A DNA stretch of 64,000 nucleotides. It comes from Linanthus parryae. Lineage: Eukaryota > Streptophyta > Magnoliopsida > Ericales > Polemoniaceae. The DNA lies in assembly GCA_023055425.1 (NCBI GenBank), contig JALGPY010000008.1, forward strand, positions 8,008,501-8,072,500. The letters are read 5' to 3'. This document shows, piece by piece, positions 11,198 to 23,553 of the stretch; position 1 is the first letter of the stretch; each line of letters opens with the position of its first letter. Below the pieces are notes generated by a model that made no database searches, was not told the origin of the DNA, and saw only the letters and a program-made list of their open reading frames with translations. The position numbers and the translations under genes are program-made.

Positions 11198-11464
11198 CTG
11201 ACTTGAGAGCTTCCCATCTACGAACAGAAAAGGTTGGTCCAGCCAAGACCGATTGTCCGAGCTAAGAACGAGAAGGCGATGACTTAGCACATGTTTTCGC
11301 GGAAAAGGGATTTGAGGAAAAAGATATGTCCTTCTACGCTCAAATTCCCACTAGGGGCGAAAATGTGTATAAATGTGATCTCTTAGGTTTGACTCCCCAC
11401 GTTTAATCGAAATCAGTTTTTACCTCAAAAAAATGTAAGAAATAAGAACAAGAACCCAAAAAAT

Positions 11465-11825
11465 TGAAGTTGGTTGGTTCATTACAGATTTGAGTTTCTT
11501 CCTTGATTCGGTTGTCGTGGTGAAGGATAAGAACAACACCAAGAACAAGGGGTAAAATAGTAAAAAAAACATACTAAAAACTGACTTTAATGGACGAAAC
11601 ATGACAAAGGGGTGCTATGTGTCATCAAATTTTCAAAGGAACAAAGTGGAATTATGCGAGCAAAGGGAGTAAAGTGTATTTTAACTTAAATTTGAGGGTG
11701 GTAATTGTTTTTTACCCTTCTTGTAAATATTAGATATTTGTTCATTAGTTGTTGTTTATTCTTCAATGCAAAAAATGAACTAGAACACCAAAAAAATATC
11801 CTGAAGTTGGTTGGGTTATTACAGA
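11465..11825. repeat. First copy of a ~330-bp tandem duplication; the second copy hosts an LTR element
   Basis: Sequence from about 11465 (gaagttggttggttcattacaga, then gagtttcttccttgattc) recurs as gaagttggttgggttattacaga at about 11802-11825, continuing after the LTR element as atgaatttcttccttaattc from 13840 to about 14030. The insertion point of the LTR element is therefore visible in an unoccupied paralogous copy. Confidence 0.7.
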
Positions 11826-12325
11826 TGTTATGAATTGGTGATCAAAACATCTAGCTTGAAGTTGGCAATCAAATCGAATTGGCGAAGCATTGAAGATTTG
11901 TAGCAAAGAAGCAGCAGTTCAACGGATCTGGAACAGTTCGACGGGTCTGGGTCCGAACAGTTCGATAGGGCGGAAGCAGCAGTTCAACGGATCTGGAACA
12001 GTTCGACGGGTCTGGGTCCGAACAGTTCGATAGGGCGGCTGGACTTTGTTTCCTTGTTCGTTTTTGGTATCTTCTTTGTTTCTTCGGCACCAAGTCAGTA
12101 TCCTAGGCCTATATAAGGACCTAGGGTCGTGGCTTATTGGTTTGTGGTGTGTCTTGGATTGTAATTGGCTCTCTCATCAATAAAATTGGTTCGTTTGGTC
12201 CGTGGATGTAGCTAGCCTAAAAACTAGTGAACCACGTTCTGTCGTTCTTCATCTTGTTCTTCGTCTAATCACTCTTCTTGGTTCCCCAACAACTGGCATC
12301 GAGCTTCCGCGTGCGTACTCTAACA
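11826..12325 (+). repeat. 5' LTR (500 bp) with an internal 65-bp duplication
   Basis: This LTR carries two copies of a 65-bp block starting gcagcagttcaacggatctg (11911 and 11976), while the 3' LTR has only one. Together with an 8-bp indel near the 3' end this accounts for the 57-bp length difference. TATA-like tatataagg is at about 12110. Confidence 0.85.
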
Positions 12326-12371
12326 AGTGGTATCAGAGCCAGGTTGTTGGGTTAGGGTTTGTTGGTGAGGA

Positions 12372-12797
12372 GTGATGGCAAATTCGTTTGGGATGAAGAT
12401 CTATTGTGTTGATGAGGATATTGTTGATACACCCACCACCAAGTTCCTTATTGGGGGAACTATTGGGCTCCTTGTTGTGGGAGTTATCGGGTTCCTTTTT
12501 GGGGGAACAATCGGGTTCCTTATTGGGGGAGCTATCGGGTTCTTTGTCATGGAGCATTGGGCGCGCATTTCAGCGCAAATTTGGAGGTTCACGTGCAATT
12601 GGTGTTCTGGCGCAATCGGGCTTCCGGTGTGGAGCATTGGGCGTGTGGATCTCAATCGGGCTCATCCGTTGCAAGAACTCGTAAGAGTTCGAGCATCGAC
12701 ATGGAGCAATCTTGTTCGGGCCGCTAGGAGAATTCAAGTCAAGGTGGAGACGGCTCGAATCAACCTGCGAATTTGGCTCGTGGCATGGAGCAATTGA
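12372..12797 (+). CDS. Short ORF in the LTR element with a glycine-rich 8-residue repeat; coding status doubtful
   Basis: The frame begins MANSFGMKIYCVDEDIVDT shortly after the primer-binding site, where gag would start. It then enters four in-frame 24-bp repeats (12447-12542) of consensus L-x-G-G-x-I-G-F, a hydrophobic glycine-zipper-like segment. The remaining ~80 residues resemble nothing known. It may be a gag-start remnant followed by repeat-derived sequence. Confidence 0.25.
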   Translation: MMANSFGMKIYCVDEDIVDTPTTKFLIGGTIGLLVVGVIGFLFGGTIGFLIGGAIGFFVMEHWARISAQIWRFTCNWCSGAIGLPVWSIGRVDLNRAHPLQELVRVRASTWSNLVRAARRIQVKVETARINLRIWLVAWSN

Positions 12798-13391
12798 CGT
12801 GTCTTGTTGAACACGCGATTGATTGGTGACGCGTTATTGGGCGCGGTTTGGTTGGTTACATGTTATTGGGCATGTATTGATTGGCGGCGTGTTATTGTGC
12901 ACGCATTGATTGTTGGCACGTTATTGGGCGTGTTTTTGATTGGCGTCTTGGTGCGGTACTTTGGCGACGCAATTGGCATGACTTGTTTGATAGGCCCTTT
13001 TGTCACGAAGTGTCATTGGCGTGACGATTGGGGAGATGCATTCTGTCATGGTGCATTAGGGTGTGTTTATTGAGACACACAAGTCTATGCGTTTGTTGAG
13101 ACGCAAAGACGCGCTTGTTGTGGCGCATAGTGAATGAATTCCAATACCGCAAATTCGGGAATATATTCTATCGGTTGATTGGTTGATCGTTTCAATTTGG
13201 GTGGAGCACTTCGAGTTTGATTATTGGAGGTGCAACCACAATTGGCTTGTTCGTTGAAAAAGATGGATGGCAATCGGAGAAACGATTTGGTGAATTGGGT
13301 GGAGGCGTTCTTGATTAGGAGACGCATTCACAATTGGATTGATGAGGAGCATTGGATTGGTTGCTAGGAAGTTTTGATCAAGGTGGAGATT

Positions 13392-13834
13392 TGTTATGAA
13401 TTGGTGATCAAAACATCTAGCTTGAAGTTGGCAATCAAATCGAATTGGCTAAGCATTGAAGATTTGTAGCAAACAAGCAGCAGTTCAACGGATCTGGAAC
13501 AGTTCGACGGGTCTGGGTCCGAACAGTTCGATAGGGCGGCTGGACTTTGTTTCCTTGTTCGTTTTTGGTATCTTCTTTGTTTCTTGGGCACCAAGTCGAT
13601 ATCCTAGGCCTATATAAGGACCTAGGGTCGTGACTTATTGGTGTATGGTGTGTCTTGGATTGTAATTGGCTCTCTCATCAATAAAATTGGTTTGTTTGGT
13701 CCGTGGATGTTGCTAGCCTAAAAACTAGTGAACCACGTTATATCGTTGTGTCGTTCTTCATCTTGTTCTTCGTCTAATCACTCTTCTTGGTTCCCCAACA
13801 ACTGGCATCGAGCTTCCGCGTGCGTACTCTAACA
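13392..13834 (+). repeat. 3' LTR (443 bp) of the non-autonomous element
   Basis: It is closely similar to the 5' LTR apart from the single copy of the 65-bp block and an extra 8 bp near the 3' end (ttatatcgttgtgtcg). It ends TCTAACA at 13834 and is followed by the target duplication. Confidence 0.88.
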
Positions 13835-14241
13835 ACAGATATGAATTTCTTCCTTAATTCAATTATCATGGTGATGAATATGAACGAGAACATCAATAAT
13901 AAGGGGCAAAATAAAATAAAAATGCTAAAACATGACTTTTTTGGACGGAACATGACGGAGGGGTGTTATGTGTCCTCATATTTTCCCGTTATGGGGGGAC
14001 TAAAGTGGAATTGTTCGAACTGGGAAGGGGCTTTGACTCATTTGCAATGCCTCCCTTTAGGCTCGATCCAGCTACGAACGACCGTCGCCCGACAATCTAA
14101 CTCACTGGTCATCGAGATCGTCGAGCAGACGCCATTCGCCACCACTCCGACACCAGTTCCTCCCAAACGTTACGGAGCTTCACCCTACGCGGACCTTTCC
14201 CATCCTCCAAAATAAAATAGAACGAAGAGTGACGGATTTTG

Positions 14242-14269
14242 GAGAGAGAGAGAGAGAGAGAGAGAGAGG
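14242..14269. repeat. (GA)n microsatellite
   Basis: About 14 GA units lie in a GA-rich stretch just outside the long-LTR element. The 14035-14240 stretch before it is GC-richer and resembles a gene 5' region, but no gene could be supported. Confidence 0.85.
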
Positions 14270-14348
14270 TTGCTAGGGTTAGAAATGAGAGGAGAAGGGA
14301 AGAACTGGGATTTATCTTGATGTAATTTGCTTTAATCTTGAGGGTATA

Positions 14349-17300
14349 TGAAACAACCCGGGATCTCGGTTCAGGGTTAATGCGATTATCGATAACCAAA
14401 AGTAGAAATTTAGTTATGTATATTATATTTTATTAAATAAATACACAAACTTGAGAAGATAAGTTTACAAATGTAATGTGTTTGAAATAAACTATGTGAT
14501 CTAATCTTAGCTAAATGCCTTCGTCTCTGATCAGTTTGAATAAAATGATCAGTAAAAATTGAGTAAATACACACTACGACACGTAAAGTATGGAGGGGCA
14601 CACAAGCATAAGTTCAAATAGATTTGAAAAACTAATCGTAAAAGTGTTGAGAAAATTCGGAAGAATTGTAAGAAAATGTGTATCAAACTTCTCAACTTTA
14701 AAACGTTTATAAATCACGAGTAGTCAAGACATTCTTAAACCATGTCAATCTCACATGAGCAAATCATGTTTCACGGTAAAACGTATTAATTCACGAGTAC
14801 CAAATTTCTTTCAACTGCATTTAGTTTATTTGGGCATATCTAGAGCCGCAAACATGATCGGTACAGTAACAACCTTTCGTTCAACTTCAATTAACCGTTA
14901 GGTTTAGCAGAGGCATGTCAAGAGCCAACAGCGGGTCGATGTAGACAGAGGGATCACGAAGTAATAATAAAGGTTTCCTTCAAGGGACTATTAGACCCTA
15001 TTTCACCCGAGCGTTAAGGGAGCCCATTCGTCAATCCCGCTCACAATACATAGCTAAAACGCCTTAAGTGTTGACACCCCTATACCGTAGTGACCCTTAC
15101 AAGTATAAGTAGCACTCTATAGCTCTAACAATCCCCTTGGCCGCAATACATTGGTACGTTTTGGCTCATCGGAGGCGGATTTATGAACATATAAGTTCTA
15201 TCCAGTAATACGAAGCATTGCTTCAATGGTTGCAGCCATAAATAACGGGTGGATCGCTTGGCGCCTCCGGCGGTTGCCATAAATAATACAGCTCTGTACA
15301 ACGTCCTAAATCTATTGGAAGTATTTTAATTCTTCTCTTTACCACAATCAAATCAAATTTCACAAGTAATTTTCAAGAGTTCTCACAAAGGATTCAGAAA
15401 TATCCAAACAAATTTTGAGTATAAATCATGCTTTTTCAATCAGCAAAATATTCATTTGAGACTTCACACGCATTCACGTTTTGATAAGTAAAGGTTGCAT
15501 ATGTACTTACCATTGAGATGAAGCACAACCAAAAGCAAGAAACTAATCCTAGCACTCCAACGACAACCGCTCACCTACGAGGTCGATGTCTACAATCACA
15601 CGTATAACATATTTGTTACAACCAATTTATACATCGCTAATCCAAATGCAAACCTGTATGACCCATAGTCCTATATGTAAAAAATGCACATCTAATGATG
15701 TTCACATGTCCAAATGAATCCGATATAACACTTAGAACTTCAAAAACTCAAGTTTTCTAAAAAATGTGAAACTGACAGAATTGTAGCTCTGACTTTGGAG
15801 GCATATTTACCATATTAAAGAATCTCTTAAAATCTTGAAATTAATTGAGGATCAACCTTAATATGTATATTTTCAGAAACATCAAGAAAATCATGCATAG
15901 CTATTATAAAAATCAAGCTACAAAAATGAAAAGTACTGCTATGCAGAGAAGAGTTTGGCAAAAACATTCAACTTTGAAAGGTGATTACTACCACTTGGAG
16001 GATAGCAATAAAGCTCATCTTCTCCATAATTGACCATCAATGTGTCTAGTTACAACAAAAGAAAGATGAGATGTCAAATTTTCTGAAAATGGGGTTTTTA
16101 ATAAAAATGGAAAGATTGGTACTGAAAAAGAGTTTCAGAAAACATGCAACTTGAAATGAGAATATCTCCCTAACCAAAATGGTTATGGAGTTGGGTTTTT
16201 TCTCAAAATGACCATCTCTGAGTCTAGTTTCAAAATATCCAAGTGTTAAGAATTTCACAGAGACAAAACTTGGAGAGAATATACATTTCTCACAAACTGG
16301 TCAGATTGTAAAAATGTGCAATTTTCACCTAGAGCACTCGAAACACGATCAAATCAATTATATGACACATGTAACTTGTGGAGATTTTATTATCACCGAA
16401 ATTACATCATTTTAGGCATTAAGTAAGACTTTTACATGCTCTTGACATAAATTATCAAAACCCTCTTGGGTAACAATGCAAAGATGATGACATTCACAGC
16501 ATGCATGTGGGTTCTAGTGTGGGTTTCATGAAATAGTCAAAATTTTGGAGTCAAATACATGATCTAACCATGGAAATGAAGAATCAAGCATGAAAAGGAA
16601 GAAATCTAAGATGAAATATCATCAATCAAAGCAAAACATGAACATGTGTGTATGAATTCAAGACTAGAAGGAAAATTTATCCCAAGATTCAAGAAATTGT
16701 GAGGAAAATGGTGAAATTGGGCTTCAATCCATGAGAAGAATTGTGAAAGAGCTCCCCTCCATGATCATAAAACCCTTGGACTCAAGTTTTTCATGCTTTA
16801 GATGCAAGAAAATGATGTTTTGATGTTGTTTTCATGAGGTCAACACCAAAAAACGGGATGAAGTTTTGAGAGAGAGAAGAGAGCATGTATTAATGTTCTT
16901 GAAGTGAAAAAGATGGAGAAAAAATGAGGGTGAAAAAGCTAGGGAGTGATGACTAGTTGAGGTGATGTGAGGATGGAGTGAATAATCCCATAATGGGATG
17001 TACAAGCATACAAGTGGTAGAAAGTAGTGAGAGTTGATGGAGATGGAGTAATGTGTTTGATGTATTAGTACAGAAAAATGGGAGATGCTTGTAAATGAAC
17101 ATCTCCATACTTTACTAGAGTTGACCAAAGATAGTGGAGGGGGAGGGTATGGAGTGCAAATTTAAAGTCTCCCAACAAATTAGTTGGGGTAGAAATTGGA
17201 ATAAAAAGAAAATGAGGGTTGACATGTAACTAACAAGAGTAAAATTGCTAGTTGAGATAGAAAAATGCAAAATTTATAAATGAGATGTTTCTTTGTGAAA

Positions 17301-17655
17301 ACTAAAAGTTGAGGGGTGAAAATATAATTTTTAATTAAAAGGTAACACTAGTAAAGATAACTTTCATAAATTATAAAATCTCCAAATAATTTCAAATAAA
17401 ACACTTTGTATAAGTCACTTTTAGAAAACTACAAGTACCTCTCAAGTATACAAAATAAGTTCCATATAGTATAAGTTTCAAAAACTATAAAATAACCTCA
17501 AAATAAAAATATATAGCATCATAGATGTCAAATGACACACTTATATTTTAAAACTAAGAAGAAGTCAAGGACAAGTTTGAAATATAAATTCTTAAAATTC
17601 TCAATTTTTTTTTGAGATTACTAAATAACCCCCAACTAAAATACGGAGTATTACA
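14349..17655 (-). repeat. 3' LTR (3.3 kb) of the LARD-like element
   Basis: TG...CA bounded, 3307 bp, AT-rich, without a protein-coding gene. The ggcgcctccgg/taaataa motif near 15260 is shared with the other two copies of the family at about 19380 and 22560. Short reading frames inside it are not conserved between copies. Confidence 0.78.
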
Positions 17656-18697
17656 TTATATCCCCCTTAAAATGAAGCTTCATCCCCGAAGCTTTAAAAA
17701 CTTTTGAGCGAAATTACAAACATACTTCAAGAGAATGCAACTAATGCACATGAAACTTGTATGCAATGCTAATGCACATGCGACACTTTGATTAACGAGA
17801 AAATGCGCTCTCGATCGGTAAAGTCTCTTCTCACTTGTATTATAGTAGGGGTTCAAAAAATTAGTTCAAGCAAAAGGTCGACACTAAATTTTGAAAGGTC
17901 TGGACCAACTTACAAGGTCTCACGTTTACAAGGAAATTCGAAAATTTTCTAGCGTTTAAACAAATCTTGAAATTTATAGACACAATATAATTTGATCGAA
18001 ACTAACACGTCATTTTGCTTGTCTCATCCGCACTAAAAATGTTGTCTTACCTGTGTAGTGTTTGATAAACCAATCACCTCAAGTGTTCCACGCAAACGAG
18101 GGAGAAAGGAACACTATGTGTCGTCACACAACTTGTCTATCCATCACAACTCGAATGTGTTTCAAATGTTCCAACTTAGTCTACACAGTGGGTACAACTC
18201 ATAGTACCGTCGTACTAAGAGTCGCATCAGCGGACTGCTAAACAAAGTGTTCCATATCACTTGGCATTTGGTATCTCGACACCCAACAATTTTTTTTTTC
18301 TAAACTATTTTTTTGAAAAGAATACTTTTTTCTTTTGGGTCAAAACTTTCTAATTTTGGATCTTAAAAGTTGCACTCAAAGGTATGAAATGAATGGTCTC
18401 ACGGTCTTCTAAGTCAAAACGTCGATACTCACATGTGGACAAAATAACATAACGAATTAAGGGAACGTGCATACGCATCACACGACAATGACAAATCATT
18501 TCTATATAATAAGAAAACATGCTCATAGGATAACAAACATATAAATAAGCAATTCAGTTTCGCATTGGTCACATATCAATAAGCAGTTAACAGTCAATTA
18601 ACAAGTAAGGTACAAATCGAGTTCAAGAATACTTAAGTACCCAAACTCCCCGACGACTTGATTACTTTATTTATTTCCAAATTGAGTTATCCTAGTC

Positions 18698-21284
18698 TGA
18701 AACAACCCGGAACCTACGGTTCCTTGCTAGTACAACTTAACCACATCCAAGAGTGCTTTATTGAAATAAAAGTAAAGGAGAAACCCTCCTTACAAAGTTT
18801 TAAAAGGAAACAACGATGATAAAGTTTGAATTCTCAAAATACAACTAAATGTTAACATTTTAACTAGGTGATTCCTAACTTCTTATTTGCCTTCAGCTAC
18901 GTGTGCGCGTTCCCCCACCTTCATTCATAACCTGCGGGTTTTCCAATAGCAAAAGCCGACGCAGAAAAACATTTGTCAGTGAAAACTGAGTAAGAAATAT
19001 ACCACAATATGTAAAACAGAGTTTTTGGCTGAAAGAATGAAAAGAATGTAACTGAAGAGATTCCACATTTAAACTTATTAGTTGAGTTGAGGCGTATTAG
19101 AGCCCAGCGGGTAACGAATGCCCACAGAGAGGTCACGATGCAATAATATCATCACACAGGTACCTCTTGGGATATCACAGTCCATCCCAATTCACCCAGG
19201 GCGTTTGTAGGTAGCCCGACACTACCCCGCCCATCACATAGCTAAAGGACCTTAAGTGTCGACACCCCTATACAGTTGTGACCCACACATGCATAGGTAG
19301 TACTCTATAGCTTTCACAATTTTATAAACCCGTATAGGGTAGGGTATGAAACCCTAGGAGGTCGTCTCACGTGCGCCTCCGGCCGTAGCCTTCACACACA
19401 TCCTCTGTACATCGCCCCATATCATTTATCGTTCATTTACATTCCACAAGATCATTTTAGAAACATCGGTTCGAAATTCATAAGTAACCACATATCTTTC
19501 AAAAAGAATATTTGCAAGAGAGATTGTCAAAATTTGAGACTTAAAAGTAGTTGTTCGAAACACGAGTAACACACGCCAAGACACATTTTGATAGTTAAAG
19601 TATTGTGCGCATAAACTTACCTGGAAATGGAGAGAGCTTCACGCACAAGAAAGCACGCAACCTAGTAGTAGGGGTCCTCAACGAAATCGGTATCTACAAT
19701 AATCACATAATCCTATATTAACACATATACATCACACAACAAATTGTAATTAAATTGTCCTATATGAAATGCAAGTGAAAACCCCCAATTAATCCCCAAG
19801 CAAAATATATTATACTAGTTATAATTACATGTTTATAATATACGTCAAATAAGAAGATAGTGGCTTAAAAAGTAATAATTGAGGTAAAGAAAACTTTATT
19901 TCATGCTCTAGAATATTTATTTAATTTACTAAGGTAGAATTATATACACAAAGATAGCTATATTAATTTTAAAGTTTAGATAAATGAAAAGGGGAGCTTA
20001 AACTAAAGTTAAAGCTTAACTATTATTATTATAAAGTTATATTAACGAAACCATGTTATAAGTGAAAAGAATTTATTTTGCGATAAATCGAAAACATGAT
20101 TATTTAGTTGTTTAAGAAAATATAGTATAAATAATATACACTTATAAATTACTATTTTAATTTGGTTATAAAGTTGCATATTTATTTTTTGAAAAGGATC
20201 ATTAACTTATATTTGATAAAATATATGTACATATAAGAAATACTAATTTATATTATGCTAAAAAGAAATTTAAATTATTTGTTAAAGTAAAAACAGATTC
20301 TTGTAAAGGCAAAAAACACACCATTTAGAATCATATCTTACAAAAGTCACCACAACTATTTCACAAAAATACACTTTTGTACCCCCCCCCTTTTTCACCC
20401 ACGGTTCAGACACTCTTCTTTCCCAATCACCCACTGTAACATTTTGTTTCCCCCAAATCGACATCACAACCCGCATGAATAACCATGACTTCAAGTGAAA
20501 TTTAAAGTAGCAAAACAATCTGATTGGGGTGTTTACCGACTGAAAGGAACGAAGGGGAAGATGGCGGCGGCGGTGACGATGGTGGTGATGGCGACTAAGG
20601 GATTCTGCTGCTGTTGTTGTTGGTTGGTCGGGCAACGGAGAGAGTGAGGAGAGGGACGGTGGTGGCGATGGCGGACGAAGCAGAGGGAGGCGGCGTCGGG
20701 TGGTTCGGCGACGCAGAGGGACGACGCCGGCGGCGCTGGGTTCGCCGGCGGTTCTGGGCTTCGGGCCTGGTGCCGTCAGCGTCGGTTCGCTGGCGGCTTT
20801 CGACGAAGAGCAGAGAGAGATGGAGAGTGCGAGAGAGAGAGGCAGAGAGGGTGAGAGATGGAGGGTGCGAGAGAGAGATGCAGAGGGGGTGATTGGGTTT
20901 GAACCCGATCGGAAATTTCGACTGGAGAAGATTTTGGGTTGATTTTGGAAGGTCGGTTTGGTGGAATTGATTGCGTTGATTTGAGTCTTTGATCCGATTA
21001 GAACGAATCGGGACAAAATTTGGGAGAGGAGGAGGTAAAATTTTAGGCTTTGCCGTTGGGGGTGTTTCGCCAGAAAGTCAGGAGGAGATTTCTCCTGTTA
21101 GACATGGTAGAGGTTAGGGATGAAGGGTGTGGTTTACTACGCGTTAAAATTTAAAAACTTCATCTTTAGTCACGCTACAACGTTACATGACCCACTACAC
21201 TTCACCCACTACTTTACACCCAACTAATTATAAAAAAAAGACATCTTAAAAATATATATAAAAAAAAACTTTTGATAAAATATA

Positions 21285-21378
<94 letters not shown>

Positions 21379-21486
21379 TTGAAAAACAACTTTTAGTGAA
21401 CGAAAACAACTTTTGTAACTTCAAATAACGGTCCGAAAAATTCGTTAAACTCCCTAAAATACCCCCTAAAATATCGGGGTATTACA
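18698..21486. mobile_element. Solo LTR (2.8 kb) of a related long-LTR family
   Basis: It begins TGAAACAACCCGG (18698), ends CGGGGTATTACA (21486) and is flanked by the perfect 5-bp duplication TAGTC (18693-18697 and 21487-21491). No internal region or second LTR is present, so it is a solo LTR formed by LTR-LTR recombination. It sits inside the internal region of the element at 14349-22745. It contains a GC-rich block (about 20550-20900) and an (AAT)n tract; frames there, including a 244-codon frame on the minus strand, appear to be chance frames. Confidence 0.88.
21285..21377. repeat. (AAT)31 microsatellite
   Basis: Ninety-three bases of perfect AAT repeat near the 3' end of the solo LTR. 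It reads as a poly-leucine frame on the minus strand, which is an artefact of the repeat. Confidence 0.95.
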
Positions 21487-21572
21487 TAGTCAACTTTAAG
21501 TTTTGAAAACATTTTATCTTTCTTGTGCTCTACTAATGGAAATCGATTAGTCACTTTAACCAGAGAACCGAT

Positions 21573-21584
21573 GCTCTGATACCA
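21573..21584 (-). other. Primer-binding site of the LARD-like element
   Basis: On the minus strand it reads TGGTATCAGAGC, complementary to the 3' end of initiator tRNA-Met, two bases inside the 5' LTR (21587). It fixes the orientation of the element as minus. Confidence 0.85.
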
Positions 21585-21586
21585 AC

Positions 21587-22745
21587 TGAAACAACCCGGA
21601 ATCTCGGTTCAGGGTTAATGCGACTATCGATAACCAAAAGTAGAAATATAGTTAGGAATATTACATTTTATTTAATAAATACACAAACTTGAGAAGATAA
21701 GTTTACAAATGTAATGTGTTTGAAATAAACTATGTGTTCTAATCTTAGCTAAATGTCTTCGTCTCGATCCGCGTTCCCATCCCCCACCTTGATTTATGAC
21801 CTGTGATTTTAAAATGGCAAAAGCCGACACAGTTTGAATAAAATGATCAGTAAAAATTGAGTAAATAGACACTACGACACGTAAAGCATGGAGGGGCACA
21901 CAAGCATAAGTTCAAATAGATTTGAAAAACTAATCGTAAAAGTGTTGAGAAAATTCGGAAGAATTGTAGGAAAATGTGTATCAAACTTCTCAACTTTAAA
22001 ACGTTTATAAATCACGAGTAGTCAAGATATTCTTAAACCATGTCAATCTCACATGAGCAAATCATGTTTCACGGTAAAACGTATTAATTCACGAGTACCA
22101 AATTTCTTTCAACTTCATTTAGTTTATTTGGGTATAGCTAGAGCCACAAACATGATCGGTACAGTAACAACCTTTCGTTCAACTTCAATTAATTGTTAGA
22201 TTTAGCTGAGGCATGTCAAGAGCCAACAACGGATCGACGTAGACAGAGGGATCAAGAAGTAATCATAAAGAGTTCCTTCTATGGAATATTAGACCTTATT
22301 CACCCGAGTGTTAAGGGAGCCAATTCGTCAACCCCGCTCACAATACATAGCTAAAAGACCTTAAGTGTCGACAACCCTATACTGTAGTGACCCTTACAAG
22401 TATAAGTAGCACTCTATAGCTCTAACAAACCCCTTGGCTGCAATACATTGGTATGTTTTGGTTCATCGGGGGCGGATTTATGAACATTCAAGTTCTATCC
22501 AATAATACGAAGCATTGCTTCAATTGCCGTAGCAATAAATAACGGGAGGATCGCTTGGCGCCTCCGGCCGTAGCCATAAATAACACAACTCTGTACATCG
22601 TCATAAATCTATTAGAAGTATTTTAATTCTTCTCTTTACCACAATCAAATCAAATTTCACAAGTAATTTTCAAGATTTCTCAGAAAGGATTAACAAATAT
22701 CCAAACAACTTTTGAGTATAAATCTAACTTTTGAGTATAAATCAA
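21587..22745 (-). repeat. Truncated 5' LTR of the LARD-like element
   Basis: It is homologous along its length to 14349 to about 15430, with an extra segment near 21770-21830. Homology ends after taaatcaagg near 22745, leaving only about a third of the LTR. Confidence 0.78.
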
Positions 22746-23553
22746 GGTGTGTTTTTGCCCTAGATGTCTTCTAATCTAACACCCATGATTAAGTGGCTTA
22801 GAACCTTCCTTCCCTTAGTGGCCTAAGATATTTACAAGTGATAATTCTAGAGATGCATCCATACAACACGAGAAACTTCTTGAAAAATTGACTAACTAGT
22901 GGGCTAGGAAATATATATCTATGTGTAAAGAGAACTTAACCAAGTGGGCTAAAGTGTCATGGGCTAGCCCAAAGGAACTAACAAGAATAATATCAAGTAA
23001 ATATAGCCGAACTATGACATTCTGCCCCACCAATTGATGCGGCGTCCTCCTCACGTCTCGCTCTATCTTGTCAATGAATTGCCACAACGATTCCTCGCTT
23101 TCCTACTTTCCTTTCTCCACAGGCGTGCCCTTAAATTTAATGAAGCAGTCCTTGTGCTTCGGCCCTCCCTAGTGACTGACAGTCCGCTCCTTCAAGATCT
23201 CCTCCACTTACTTGTCAAAAGAAGTGCTATCATCAGTGGTGCTTGCCTCGAATCCCCAAGTTCCGCGTCTTCCTTATCCTCTTGGTACTTGTTAAGCTGG
23301 CTGATGTGGAAGACCAAATGTATCTTGAACTTTTGAGAAAACTCCACCCGATTGAAAGCCTTGCCGACTATGGTTAGCACCCAAAACGACTCGTCGTACT
23401 TTCGTAGTAATCCCTTGTGCAACGACCAGGTGTGCTTGAATTGCTGCGGCAAAAACTTCACAAGCACCATGTCGTCCACTGGAAATTCCACTCATCGCCT
23501 CTTCTTGTCTATCCATTTATCCATCCTCTTAGCGGCCTTCTGGAGATAAGCAC
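22746..23553 (-). mobile_element. Chromovirus (Ty3/gypsy) remnant: end of pol with chromodomain plus part of the 3' LTR
   Basis: The minus strand encodes the end of an integrase (KAAKRMDKWIDKKRR, then VEFPVDDMVLVKFLPQQFKH and KIHLVFHISQLNKYQEDKED at about 23240-23553). A degenerate chromodomain follows (VEEILKERTVSH, later CFIKFKGTPVE and LWQFIDKIERD). Next come a purine tract (ggtggggcagaa) and an LTR starting TGTCATAG at 23019, cut off near 22746. Several stops and frame changes make it a pseudogene. Its layout resembles Tekay/Del-type chromoviruses. Confidence 0.75.

Larger units (their letters stand above)
11826..13834 (+). mobile_element. Short non-autonomous LTR retrotransposon (2.0 kb, TRIM/LARD-like)
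   Basis: Two LTRs (11826-12325 and 13392-13834) both begin TGTTATGAATTGG and end TCTAACA. The element is flanked by the perfect 5-bp duplication ACAGA (11821-11825 and 13835-13839). A primer-binding site complementary to initiator tRNA-Met (TGGTATCAGAGCC, 12328-12340) and a polypurine tract (aaggtggagatt, just before 13392) are both present. The 1.07-kb internal region encodes no retroviral proteins, so mobility must have depended on another element. Confidence 0.92.
14349..22745 (-). mobile_element. Large non-coding LTR retrotransposon (LARD-like), minus orientation, 5' LTR truncated
   Basis: The left (3') LTR begins TGAAACAACCCGG at 14349 and ends GTATTACA at 17655. It is followed by a polypurine tract (ttaagggggatata on the minus strand). 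The right (5') LTR begins TGAAACAACCCGG at 21587, preceded by a tRNA-Met primer-binding site on the minus strand. The internal region is only about 1.1 kb once the nested solo LTR is removed, and encodes no gag or pol. The 5' LTR aligns with the first ~1.1 kb of the 3' LTR and then stops near 22745, where chromovirus sequence begins, so its outer part has been deleted. Confidence 0.8.

Noticed and set aside
20282..21016. 244-codon frame on the minus strand
   Set aside because: It lies wholly inside a solo LTR with a perfect target duplication, is low-complexity (Ser/Leu/Arg-rich), and is open on the opposite strand as well; best explained by the GC-rich block of the LTR.
21224..21424. Poly-leucine reading frame
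   Set aside because: Translation of the (AAT)31 microsatellite.
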